A stretch of 40,249 bases of DNA from Bacillota bacterium. Its GTDB lineage: Bacteria; Bacillota; Clostridia; Oscillospirales; Ruminococcaceae. The notes under the pieces were generated by a model. That model did no database searches and was not told where the DNA came from. It saw only the letters and a program-made list of their open reading frames with translations. The position numbers and the translations under genes are program-made. The number at the start of each line of letters is the position of its first letter. Within the stretch, counting starts at the first letter, position 1. Shown here one piece after another: positions 1 to 7,512 of this stretch. The DNA is taken from positions 1-40,249 of the forward strand of contig JAEWWW010000129.1 of the NCBI GenBank assembly GCA_023396215.1. The letters are read 5' to 3'.

Positions 1-137
1 ATTTTTTCGGACATAGTTTGCTGTCTCCTTTCAGAATGTCGTGTCGTAACTTCATTCTATCAAAGACTGCAAACTCTGTCTCTTTTTATACCCTTTGCAA
101 TTTGCGCAATTTATTGTACCTTATCAAAAAAGCAAAT

Positions 138-170
138 CCCGTTGCCATCATGCAAACGGGGTATTTTTTT
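138..170 (+). terminator. Intrinsic terminator of a gene left of the window
   Basis: A CCCGTTGC / GCAAACGGG hairpin (one bulged A, loop CATCAT) is followed by a run of eight T. An A-run on the left side means it may also work on the minus strand. The gene it ends is not in the window. Confidence 0.7.
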
Positions 171-207
171 TGCAGAGGCGCAGATTATAATACTGTTTGC
201 TTTTTAG

Positions 208-368
208 GGCGTTTTCTAAAACGGAAAACCGCCGGAAAATTCGTTGAAAACAAGTAGCTGCAAGGCCAAGAGCACAGGAATACTTCATGTATTCCGAGCA
301 TTTTGAACGCGGCGGATGCTGATTTCAGTAGAATTTGCCAAGAGTTTGGAGTTTTAAGAAAGCCCTGG
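208..368. repeat. Dispersed repeat, family A, copy 1
   Basis: This stretch is alignable by eye to 1505-1622. Shared blocks, in order, are GCGTTT-CT-AAAACGGAAA, CAGGAAT-CTT-GTATT-CGAGCATTTT, AACGC, CAGTAGAATTT-CCAAGA and a closing GCCCT. Copy 1 carries about 40 nt extra between the first two blocks. It contains several short inverted repeats and no credible start or ribosome site, so it looks non-coding. The frame open from 303 that runs into the next gene starts inside this element and is an artefact. Confidence 0.7.
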
Positions 369-521
369 AGTACAGATTGTTTTACATTTGACAATTTTTT
401 TCTTTTAGCCAAACTTGGTTGCCCGGCCCCTCCCACAGGCTTTGATTTTGCGCAGGCGGGGCTTTATCGGCGCAACCCGGCGGTAATTTTTCCGACTAAT
501 TTTACAGACAGGTGGGTGTTT

Positions 522-1064
522 ATGGTCACTGTGGCTGTTGTTGGCCCCGCACAGGATAAGCGGATTTTCTCGTTGCTGCACCGGGCGTTGGGCCGCGAGG
601 GCAGCCTGCTTTCCATCGGTCCGCGAGGGCTTTCCTCGGGCGCCAACCCGCCGGATTTTTTCCTTTGGGATAGCAGCCGCCCCGGAAGCATCAGCGCCCC
701 CGGCGCGCTGGTGGTGTTCAAAGAAAAAGCCACCGATTTTGAGGGAATGCCGCCGCCCTTTTGCGGTATGGCGGTGGTGGGCTCGGATAACCCTGCCGCC
801 ATCGAGTTTTTGGCACAGGCCCGCCAGCCCGCCATCACCTGCGGGCTCTCGCCGCGGGATACCATCACCCTTACCAGCATGACCGATACCGGCGCGGTGG
901 TAGCCATCCAGCGCAGCATTCTCTCGCTGGATGGGCGGGCATCCGAGCCGGGCGAGCTGCCGGTGCGGCTCAGCGCCCCCACCGACAGCTACGCTATTAT
1001 GTGCGCCGCCGCCGTGCTGGCCTACAGCGGCAGGCTGCACGACCGCGCGGAGCTGGCTCTCTAG
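522..1064 (+). CDS. Mur-ligase-like protein lacking the ATP-binding loop
   Basis: About 180 aa. The frame is open from 303, but its first 73 codons lie in a repeat; ATG 522, with a weak GGTGGG before it, begins a sensible protein. The N-terminus (VAVVGPAQDKR, then a helix and LLSIG) has the pattern of the first strand of Mur ligases, but their GTNGKT-type P-loop is replaced by GPAQDKR. The segment around residues 88-112 (AVVGSDNPAA, then PAITCGL) matches the Mur pattern NADDPxA...P.ITYGL, and the end (SYAIMCAAAVLAYSG) matches the central-domain helix xNxYNxLAAxAVA. Mur ligases add amino acids to peptidoglycan precursors; without the P-loop this one is unlikely to be a normal ligase. The next gene, on the same strand, is a spore SASP gene. 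Mur kinship is my inference from motif order; function unknown. Confidence 0.6.
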   Translation: MVTVAVVGPAQDKRIFSLLHRALGREGSLLSIGPRGLSSGANPPDFFLWDSSRPGSISAPGALVVFKEKATDFEGMPPPFCGMAVVGSDNPAAIEFLAQARQPAITCGLSPRDTITLTSMTDTGAVVAIQRSILSLDGRASEPGELPVRLSAPTDSYAIMCAAAVLAYSGRLHDRAELAL

Positions 1065-1135
1065 CCGCCGCATTCGGGCAACGCCTGCCAACGCAAAAAA
1101 CGATTATTTACCAAACATGCTAACAGAAACTGACA

Positions 1136-1165
1136 GTTATATATTTAATATGGTAGCTCATACTA
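1136..1165 (+). promoter_or_regulatory. Putative sigma-G promoter of the SASP gene
   Basis: CATACTA at 1159-1165 is an exact match to the forespore sigma-G -10 consensus CATWMTA. GTTATA at 1136-1141, 17 nt upstream, is only a partial -35 match. The position, about 60 nt before the SASP start, and the known sigma-G dependence of ssp genes support it. Confidence 0.55.
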
Positions 1166-1224
1166 TTACTGCAAACGCAAGTCAGAAAAGCATTAAATAT
1201 TAACCTTCAAGGAGTGTAAACGTT

Positions 1225-1419
1225 ATGGCAAGTAGCAATAAACCTGTAGTTCCCGCAGCTAGAGAAGCTCTGGATAAGTTCAAGATGGAAGCCGCCAGCC
1301 AGGTTGGCGTAAACCTGAAACAGGGTTACAATGGTGACCTAACCTCTGCCCAGGCCGGTTCTATCGGTGGCCAGATGGTAAAAAGAATGATCGAGTCCTA
1401 TGAGAACTCGATGAAGTAA
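1225..1419 (+). CDS. Alpha/beta-type small acid-soluble spore protein (SASP)
   Basis: A 64-aa protein that in this family coats and protects DNA in dormant spores. It has the diagnostic order: variable N-terminus, then ALDKFKMEAASQVGV (residues 13-27, holding the E-A germination-protease cleavage region), then a second conserved block with LTSAQAGSIGGQMVKRMIE (residues 40-58). Size is typical (60-70 aa). ATG 1225 follows AAGGAG at 1209-1214. It sits alone between a sigma-G-like promoter and a strong terminator, so it is probably monocistronic and made in the forespore. It shows that the organism is, or descends from, a spore former. Confidence 0.95.
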   Translation: MASSNKPVVPAAREALDKFKMEAASQVGVNLKQGYNGDLTSAQAGSIGGQMVKRMIESYENSMK

Positions 1420-1466
1420 CAAAGCGCAAACAAACTTTTAACCCTATAACCAAATAAACCATTTTT

Positions 1467-1503
1467 TTGGCACCTGCGCAACAGCGCAGGTGCCAAGCTT
1501 TTT
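1467..1503 (+). terminator. Strong terminator after the SASP gene
   Basis: A perfect 13-bp stem (TTGGCACCTGCGC / GCGCAGGTGCCAA) with loop AACA is followed by GCTTTTTT. The T-run is on the plus strand only, so it does not serve ackA. Confidence 0.9.
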
Positions 1504-1504
1504 A

Positions 1505-1622
1505 AGGCGTTTCTGAAAACGGAAAGGCGCAGGAATGCTTTACGTATTGCGAGCATTTTTAACGCCGCCAACGCTGTTTCCAGTAGAATTTTCCAAGAAA
1601 TCGGAGTGTTCAGAATGCCCTT
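1505..1622. repeat. Dispersed repeat, family A, copy 2
   Basis: The shorter copy of the element at 208-368, about 120 nt, wedged between the SASP terminator and the 3' end of ackA. The shared blocks are in the same order and orientation; the roughly 40-nt insert of copy 1 is missing. No coding potential was seen. Confidence 0.7.
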
Positions 1623-1627
1623 GGCGG

Positions 1628-2830
1628 CTATTGCCCTTGGGCGAGGTAAAGGGCGTGGGTTTCGCGGGCTATCATCAACTCCTCGTTGGTGGGGATAACC
1701 CAAACCCGCACCTGAGAGCCGTCGGCCGAAATCTCGCCCTCGCCCCGTTTGCCGCCGTTCTTGGCAGGGTCAAGGCGGATGCCCAGCTGCTCCAGATTGG
1801 CACAGACGTCTTGGCGCAGCTCGTCGCTGTTTTCCCCGATGCCGCCGGTAAAGACCAGCGCGTCCAGCCCGCCCAGCGCCGCGGTGTAGGCGCCAATGTA
1901 TTTTTTCACCTGATAGCGCAGGGCGTCACGGGCCAGCACCGCCCGCGGGTTACCCTCATCGGCGGCCTGACAGACGTCGCGGTCGTCGCTGGAAACCCCC
2001 GAAACCCCCAGCAGCCCCGAACGCTGCTGCAAAACCTGCATCACCTCATCCAGCGTCAGCCCCTCTTTTTTCGCGATGATGGGGATGAGCATCGGGTCGA
2101 TGCTGCCGCTGCGGGTGCCCATCATCACCCCCTCCAGCGGGGTGTAGCCCATCGAGTTGTCGATGGAAACGCCGCCGTCGATGGCGCTGATGGAGGAGCC
2201 GTTGCCCAGATGGCAGGTAATCATCTTCAGGCTGCTCAGGTCTTTGCCCAGCCGCTTGGCGCATTCGGCGGCTACATAGCGGTGGCTGGTGCCGTGATAG
2301 CCCAACCGCCGCAGGCCGTATTTTTCATAATATTCATAAGGTATGCCGTAAATCTGGGCCTTGAGAGGAATGGTGTTGTGGTAGCCGGTATCGCTGACCG
2401 CCACCTGGAAAAAGTCCTCGCCAAAAACGGCGCGGCAGGCCTTGATACCCCCCACCATGGCGGGAACATGCAGCGGCGCAAGCTCGACGGTGGCCTCCAC
2501 CTCCTCGATGACCCGGTCGTTCACCACCACCGACATGGGCTTGTCGCTGCGGTAGGTGGCGATGCGGTGGCCCACCGCGGCAATCTCGCTTTTGCAGCCG
2601 ATGACCGCACAACCGCCGCCGCAGAGCAGCTCTATCACCTGCCGCAGCGCCTCGGTGTGGTCGCCCAGCGGCAGGTCGTAAACCTTTTTTTCGCCCCCCG
2701 CCTTGTGGATAATCCTCCCGTCTATGCCGATGCGCTCACAAAGCCCGGCCCCCAGCACCTGCTCGGTCTGCATGTCGATGAGCTGGTATTTCAGCGAAGA
2801 GCTGCCTGCATTGATAACCAATATATTCAT
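1628..2830 (-). CDS. ackA: Acetate kinase
   Basis: 400 aa, the usual length. It interconverts acetyl phosphate + ADP and acetate + ATP in the cytoplasm, the ATP-yielding last step of acetate fermentation. Family motifs are visible: NAGSSSLK at residues 7-14, HRYVA, HLGNGSS, GTRSGSIDP, FTGGIGENS and the C-terminal IPTNEELMIA. I chose ATG 2830 rather than the open frame from 2863 because AAAGGAGC lies just before it and the protein then begins with the typical MNILVINAGSSS. The usual partner gene pta (phosphotransacetylase) is not next to it. It lies downstream of the EamA pair on the same strand, about 130 nt away, and may have its own promoter. Confidence 0.97.
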   Translation of the reverse strand: MNILVINAGSSSLKYQLIDMQTEQVLGAGLCERIGIDGRIIHKAGGEKKVYDLPLGDHTEALRQVIELLCGGGCAVIGCKSEIAAVGHRIATYRSDKPMSVVVNDRVIEEVEATVELAPLHVPAMVGGIKACRAVFGEDFFQVAVSDTGYHNTIPLKAQIYGIPYEYYEKYGLRRLGYHGTSHRYVAAECAKRLGKDLSSLKMITCHLGNGSSISAIDGGVSIDNSMGYTPLEGVMMGTRSGSIDPMLIPIIAKKEGLTLDEVMQVLQQRSGLLGVSGVSSDDRDVCQAADEGNPRAVLARDALRYQVKKYIGAYTAALGGLDALVFTGGIGENSDELRQDVCANLEQLGIRLDPAKNGGKRGEGEISADGSQVRVWVIPTNEELMIARETHALYLAQGQ

Positions 2831-2849
2831 TGCGCAAAGCTCCTTTCGT

Positions 2850-2858
2850 TTTATATCA
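2850..2858 (-). promoter_or_regulatory. Possible extended -10 promoter of ackA
   Basis: On the minus strand TGATATAAA (an extended -10, TGnTATAAA) ends 19 nt before the ackA start. No good -35 was seen. The call is weak. Confidence 0.35.
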
Positions 2859-2962
2859 ATCATTGTTGCGGTGTTTTTTTGATAAACCCTGTGGACGCCT
2901 GCGCCCCGGAAAAACAGTAGGGCTCCGCAAGGGTAAGGCAGCCGCAGAAATATCCTGCCCCT

Positions 2963-4024
2963 TTACAGAGGCCTTTCATGGGAATGGGTGTGGTGCAGAT
3001 CCGGCGCATGGGTATGGCTGTGCTCCAGCGGCCCGTGGGTGTGCCGGTGGCTGTGCCCGCCTGCAACCGGCGGCTGGTGGATATGGTCGTGGTGCGGGTC
3101 GGCGTGGTTGTGGCGGTGCTCGTGGGTAACCGCAACGTGCAGGTGGGCGTGGCTGTGCTCTTCAAAGGCCGCAAAGTACGCCCCCAAGAGCATCAGCCCA
3201 AGCGCGGCGAAAAAGGCTGGCGCGGGCGTCTGGCGAAAGATGGCCAGCGAAAGCCCCACCCCAATGAAGGGCGCAAAGGCGTAAAAGGCGCTTGTACGCG
3301 CCGCGCCCAGATGCCGCTGCGAAAGGATGTAGAAGTAGATGCTCAGGCCGTAGGCCACAAAGCCCAGCAGCAGCGCCGCGGCGATATAGATTGGGGCGGC
3401 TGACAGCGAACCTGCAAAGGCGGCGATGAGCAGCGCGCCCAAGCCGGAGCCAAAGCCCTTTATTACCACAATCTGCAACGGGTCTTTTGCGGAAAGCCGC
3501 GCGGTGCAGTTGTTCTCAAGCCCCCAGCAGACGCAGGCCAGCAGCACCAGCACCGAGCCGTAGGAGAATGACAGGCCGCCCAAATCCTCCACCGTCAGGA
3601 GCCCGCCCCCAGCGGTAATAAGGGCCACCGCCAGCCACATGCGCCTGCCCACCGCTTCGCCGAACAGCGCGGCGGCAATGACGGCGGTGGCCACAATCTC
3701 GAAGTTGTTGAGCAGCGACGCCGTCGCCGAGGTGGTGCGGGTCAGGCCCAGCATCAGCAGGATGGGCGCGGCGATATCCAGCGCGACCATGGCAACGACG
3801 TAGGGCAGCTCCTGCTTTGTGACCCCCGCCTCACTCCCCCGGCCGCGCCGAAAGAGGTTGACGGTGAACAAACCGGCCCCCGCGCCAAGATACAAAACCG
3901 CCGCCATCAGAAGCGGCGGCAGCTTGCCCAGCAGCAGTTTTGACGCAGGCGCGCTCACCCCGTAGCAAACAGCGGCGAGAATGGCATATAAAACAGGTGG
4001 GGTCTTGGTATTCTTTCCGCTCAT
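2963..4024 (-). CDS. EamA/DMT-family transporter with a histidine-rich C-terminal tail
   Basis: 353 aa. Residues 1 to about 288 are a drug/metabolite-transporter fold, ten hydrophobic segments in two EamA repeats (for example VLYAILAAVCYGVSAPASKLL at the N-terminus). The last 64 residues are a tail with 23 histidines in HxH and HH patterns, like the metal-binding loops of zinc/nickel carriers, and this is unusual for the EamA family. The substrate is unknown; the tail suggests metal binding or transport (inference). Its start ATG overlaps the stop of the upstream EamA gene (ATGA, 4021-4024), so the two are co-translated and may work together. Confidence 0.88.
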   Translation of the reverse strand: MSGKNTKTPPVLYAILAAVCYGVSAPASKLLLGKLPPLLMAAVLYLGAGAGLFTVNLFRRGRGSEAGVTKQELPYVVAMVALDIAAPILLMLGLTRTTSATASLLNNFEIVATAVIAAALFGEAVGRRMWLAVALITAGGGLLTVEDLGGLSFSYGSVLVLLACVCWGLENNCTARLSAKDPLQIVVIKGFGSGLGALLIAAFAGSLSAAPIYIAAALLLGFVAYGLSIYFYILSQRHLGAARTSAFYAFAPFIGVGLSLAIFRQTPAPAFFAALGLMLLGAYFAAFEEHSHAHLHVAVTHEHRHNHADPHHDHIHQPPVAGGHSHRHTHGPLEHSHTHAPDLHHTHSHERPL

Positions 4025-4911
4025 ACGGTTTGGGTTTGTGTCTGGGCCTCAGGCTGGGCCTGCGCCGCCCTGGCCTTATAGGCGCACCATAGGGTGACTG
4101 TCACCAGCACCACCGCGCCGCCCGCCAGCGCAAAGGGGCCGGGGCGCTCGCCGATGGCCAAAAAAACCCAGATGGGGTTAAAAATCGGCTCGGCCATGGC
4201 CAGCAGCGAACAGGCAAGCGCCGAACAGCGGCGGCTGGCAATGTGGTAAAGGGCGTAGGGCAGCCCCAACTGGAACACGCCCAGCACCAAAACCGCCAGC
4301 ACCGCCATGGGCTGCGGCGTGGGGGGATAGATAAAGTAAAAAGGGATGCAGATGATCGCATGAAAAACCTGGGCCAGCAGCAGCGCCGAGGTGGAGCTTT
4401 GGGCGTCGGTCAGCCGCCCGGTGGTGATAAAAAACGCCCCGAAGGTCACGCCGCTGGCAAGCCCCATAATATTGCCCAGCATCTTGCCGGGGGAGAGCTG
4501 ATCGAAGAAAAACAGCGAGATACCCGCCAGTGAGATGAACACCACAATAATATCGATAAATGGGAACCGTTGCCGGAAAAATAAAAAGCCTATAATAACG
4601 ATAAAAACCGGGCTCAGGTACTGCAGCACAATGGCGTTGGCCGAGGTGGTGAGCTTGATGGCCGAAACAAACAGCACCATGGTGGCGGTGAGCCAGCCGG
4701 CCGCAAAGCAGGTGTGGCGGTTGACCACCAGCCGGTGGCCCATCGCCCGCATAAACAAGTATAGCACCAGCCCCGCAATAATCGAACGTATACCGCCGAT
4801 GACCAGCGAGTTCCATGGAATGAGCTTGATGATGACGCCTGCGATGCTCCACATCATACCGCAGAGCAGCATACAAAACATAGCCTGGGTTTGAGTAATC
4901 TTTTTCAGCAC
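4021..4911 (-). CDS. EamA/DMT-family transporter
   Basis: 296 aa with about ten membrane segments in two EamA repeats, and a short Q/T/A-rich polar C-terminus. Members export or import metabolites; the substrate cannot be read from sequence. Start choice: the frame is open from ATG 4929, but the bases after that ATG are AAGGAG, a perfect ribosome site placed 9 nt before GTG 4911, while nothing like a ribosome site precedes 4929. I therefore prefer GTG 4911. It is first in a two-gene unit with the His-tailed EamA gene and divergent from the MBOAT operon. Confidence 0.85.
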   Translation of the reverse strand: MLKKITQTQAMFCMLLCGMMWSIAGVIIKLIPWNSLVIGGIRSIIAGLVLYLFMRAMGHRLVVNRHTCFAAGWLTATMVLFVSAIKLTTSANAIVLQYLSPVFIVIIGFLFFRQRFPFIDIIVVFISLAGISLFFFDQLSPGKMLGNIMGLASGVTFGAFFITTGRLTDAQSSTSALLLAQVFHAIICIPFYFIYPPTPQPMAVLAVLVLGVFQLGLPYALYHIASRRCSALACSLLAMAEPIFNPIWVFLAIGERPGPFALAGGAVVLVTVTLWCAYKARAAQAQPEAQTQTQTV

Positions 4912-4977
4912 TGGATTACGCTCCTTCATAAAACACGGTTCAGAAACCCCATGATACTTTCACGCATTATCCTAGTG

Positions 4978-5006
4978 ATTATACCCCAAGCCGAACCGGA
5001 ACACAA
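4978..5006 (-). promoter_or_regulatory. Putative sigma-A promoter of the EamA pair
   Basis: On the minus strand TTGTGT (5006-5001), 17 nt, then a perfect TATAAT (4983-4978), about 67 nt upstream of GTG 4911. Confidence 0.5.
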
Positions 5007-5061
5007 GAGCATTCTGCTGTATAAAACGCTGCAAAAACCGTACGCACATCTATCAATCCTC

Positions 5062-5096
5062 CCAAATTTGGAGTATAATAACCGTAAAACGGTTAT
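5062..5096. promoter_or_regulatory. Two palindromes between divergent transporter and MBOAT genes
   Basis: CCAAATTTGG (5062-5071) is a perfect 10-bp palindrome. ATAACCGT-AAA-ACGGTTAT (5078-5096) is a perfect dyad with 8-bp arms. A TATAAT (5074-5079) lies between and overlaps the second dyad. They look like operator sites in a 460-nt divergent intergenic region; no regulator gene is adjacent. Confidence 0.45.
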
Positions 5097-5137
5097 CATA
5101 CCGCTATCTTGATGCCCGCCTATGGCGATGGCGAATG

Positions 5138-5168
5138 ATACCATGCCGTTGCGCGAACATGGTATAAT
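5138..5168 (+). promoter_or_regulatory. Extended -10 promoter inside a palindrome, upstream of the MBOAT operon
   Basis: TGGTATAAT (5160-5168) is an exact extended -10 (TGnTATAAT). It overlaps the right arm of a perfect dyad ATACCATG-N12-CATGGTAT (5138-5145 / 5158-5165), so a repressor bound there would cover the promoter. Transcripts would carry a leader of about 195 nt, including the hairpin GCACGGC-ATTG-GCCGTGC (5201-5218), before the TTG start at 5371. I recognise no known riboswitch in the leader. Confidence 0.55.
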
Positions 5169-5370
5169 ATAAGCGTTTGAAATCACTTTGTGCTTTCAGG
5201 GCACGGCATTGGCCGTGCAGCTGCCCACCGGGCGGCCAAAACCGCATTGTATATAGGCCTTGTACCGCACACCGCCCCGTGGCGCTGCGCTTTTCTGCAC
5301 CCCTGCAGCAGCCGGCGCCCCGTTTTTGGGGATGTGCCCCGTGCATCGATAAGGAAAGGGTTGAAACAGC

Positions 5371-6774
5371 TTGGTCTTTGCAGGGCTCACATTTTTATAT
5401 CTTTTTTTGCCTGCAGGCATGGCACTGTACCACCTGCGGCCTTCGCTGCAGTACCGCAATGCCGTGCTGGCGGGGCTTTCGCTCTGCTTTTATGCTTGGG
5501 GCGAACCGGTTTGGGTGGTGCTGCTGATTTTCTCTTCGGTCACCGATTATTGGCACGGCATCATCATCGAAAAACACCGGGGCAGGCTGGCCGCCAAGCT
5601 GGCCATAGTTTCGTCGCTGGTGCTCAACCTGGGGCTGCTGGGGCTGTTTAAGTACAGCGGCTTTTTTGTGGAAAACCTCAACGCCCTGCTGGGGCTTTCG
5701 CTGGCGGTGCCCAGCTTTTCGCTGCCCATCGGCATCTCGTTTTACTCCTTCCAGACCCTCTCTTACGTCATCGACGTTTACCGGGGCGAGGTGGGGGCCC
5801 AGCGGTCGTTCATCAGCTTTCTGATGTTTGTTTCGATGTTCCCCCAGTTGGTGGCGGGGCCGATTGTCCGCTACAGCCACATCGCGCAGGAGATTGAGCA
5901 CCGCACCTTCTCGCTGGAGGAGGTAAGCGCGGGGCTAACCCGCTTTTGCCAGGGGCTGGCCAAAAAGGTGCTGCTGGCGAACCACGCCGGTATGCTGGCG
6001 GGGCGGTACCTCGACGGCAATCTGGATAAGCTTTCCACCCCCGGGGCATGGTTCGGCATCCTGATGTTCACCCTGCAGATTTACTACGACTTTTCAGGCT
6101 ACTCCGACATGGCCATCGGCCTTGGGCGGATGCTGGGCTTTCACTTTATGGAAAACTTCGACCACCCCTATATCTCCCGCTCGGTCAGCGAGTTTTGGCG
6201 GCGGTGGCACATCTCGCTGGGCAGCTTTTTCAGAGATTATGTCTATATCCCGCTGGGGGGCAACCGCCGCCACCTTGTGCGCAACCTGCTGGTGGTGTGG
6301 GGGCTTACCGGCCTGTGGCACGGCGCAAGCTGGAACTTCATCCTCTGGGGGCTGTACTTCGGTGTGCTTATCCTCATCGAGCGGTTATTTTTGCAGCGGG
6401 TGCTGGCCCGGCTGAGCTGGGGGCTGCCCAACCTCTACCTGATGACGGCAGTCGTCTTTGGCTGGGTGCTCTTCTACTTTACCGACATGACCCGCCTGAC
6501 GCGCTTTTGGGGCATCCTTTTTGGCGGCGGGGTGGCGGGGCCGGATATCTCGCTGGGCATCCTGATTGCCAACAACCTGCTGTGGCTGGTCTTTGCCGTG
6601 CTGTTCTGCCTGCCGGTGGGCAGGCTGGCCCGCCCGCTCCTCGGCCGGCTTTCGCCGGGGGGCAGCGCCGCGGTGCAGTGGGCGGCGGTGGGGCGTAATC
6701 TGGCTGTGCTGCTGGTCTGCACCGCCCTGCTCACCGGCCAGAGCTATAACCCGTTTCTCTATTTCAGGTTCTAA
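5371..6774 (+). CDS. MBOAT-family O-acyltransferase (AlgI/DltB-like)
   Basis: 467 aa polytopic membrane protein. The family moves acyl (often acetyl) groups across the membrane onto extracellular polysaccharide or teichoic acid. Signature pieces are the AlgI-type N-terminus VFAGLTFLYLFLP, IGISFYSFQTLSYVIDVYRG (from residue 120), FWRRWHISLGSFFRDYVYIPLGG (residues 275-297, His280) and GLWHGASWNFILWG (catalytic His317). The start is TTG 5371: it follows AAGGAAAGGG at 5351-5360, and the family N-terminus begins exactly there. It leads an operon with a DUF998 protein and a DHHW protein, the usual AlgJ-like partner, so an exopolysaccharide or wall-polymer O-acetylation system is likely. The target polymer is unknown. 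Confidence 0.93.
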   Translation: MVFAGLTFLYLFLPAGMALYHLRPSLQYRNAVLAGLSLCFYAWGEPVWVVLLIFSSVTDYWHGIIIEKHRGRLAAKLAIVSSLVLNLGLLGLFKYSGFFVENLNALLGLSLAVPSFSLPIGISFYSFQTLSYVIDVYRGEVGAQRSFISFLMFVSMFPQLVAGPIVRYSHIAQEIEHRTFSLEEVSAGLTRFCQGLAKKVLLANHAGMLAGRYLDGNLDKLSTPGAWFGILMFTLQIYYDFSGYSDMAIGLGRMLGFHFMENFDHPYISRSVSEFWRRWHISLGSFFRDYVYIPLGGNRRHLVRNLLVVWGLTGLWHGASWNFILWGLYFGVLILIERLFLQRVLARLSWGLPNLYLMTAVVFGWVLFYFTDMTRLTRFWGILFGGGVAGPDISLGILIANNLLWLVFAVLFCLPVGRLARPLLGRLSPGGSAAVQWAAVGRNLAVLLVCTALLTGQSYNPFLYFRF

Positions 6775-6870
6775 GCCGCTAAAAGACATCCCCCGCACCG
6801 CGCCGGGGGTATAGTGACCCCGGAAGCTTAAAGGATATTTTCCCGTGAGGAATGCTGCGAGGGAGGCCGG

Positions 6871-7500
6871 ATGATGCTTGATAACAGGGCGCTTTCGATT
6901 GTGCTGCTGATTGCTGTTGTGGGGGATTTTGCCGCTGCGTATGGCCTCGCGCCGTTCTACAGGGGGTACTCCCACAGAAAATCTGTGATGAGCGTTCTGG
7001 GCAGCCCCGCCAGCCCTGTGCGACGGGTTTATAACGCATGGCTGGTGTTGCTGGGGGTACTGCTGCTCGTCTCCTGCAGGCTGATTTATCTTAAGTTTTT
7101 GCCTGTTTCAAAAAGCCTCTCGGCTGTGGCGGTTATTTTAACCGCGGCCTTTGCCATCGGCGCATGCATTGTCGCCGGGCTGTTCAGCGTAAACGAACGC
7201 AAAGAGGTTGTTACCACCGCATCAAAAATCCATGGCGCCGGGGCGGCGGTTGGGTTTATGCTTTTGCTGTTTGCGCCTCTGCTGCTGGTCATCCTTTTCT
7301 TCAAGGGGGGCGATGCATCCGGAGGGATATTCTCCCTTGTCTGCTTTGCCGCCGCATTTATCTTCTTTGCTTTATTTGTCATGGCGGACAAGAAGGAATT
7401 TCAAAGCACAATCGTTGCACAGGAAGGGCTGTGGCAAAGATTGACCCTGCTCATGATGTACATCCCTTTCGCCAAAATTGCCCTATCGGAGCTCATATAA
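6871..7500 (+). CDS. DUF998-type integral membrane protein
   Basis: 209 aa with about six hydrophobic segments (roughly residues 7-24, 53-72, 83-107, 125-145, 150-170, 185-207). Length, topology and general sequence character fit DUF998, an uncharacterised membrane family. GGGAGG lies a few bases before ATG 6871; a second ATG follows directly and could also be used. It lies between the acyltransferase and its DHHW partner, 12 nt before the latter, so it is probably co-transcribed. A place in this position is not typical of AlgI/DHHW pairs and suggests an accessory role or a chance insertion. No catalytic motif was seen. Confidence 0.7.
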   Translation: MMLDNRALSIVLLIAVVGDFAAAYGLAPFYRGYSHRKSVMSVLGSPASPVRRVYNAWLVLLGVLLLVSCRLIYLKFLPVSKSLSAVAVILTAAFAIGACIVAGLFSVNERKEVVTTASKIHGAGAAVGFMLLLFAPLLLVILFFKGGDASGGIFSLVCFAAAFIFFALFVMADKKEFQSTIVAQEGLWQRLTLLMMYIPFAKIALSELI

Positions 7501-7512
7501 GGAGAGGTCGGC

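Noticed and set aside
1535..2920. Long plus-strand frame opposite ackA
   Set aside because: Its protein is low-complexity and family-less, and it mirrors the codons of ackA, which has all acetate kinase motifs.
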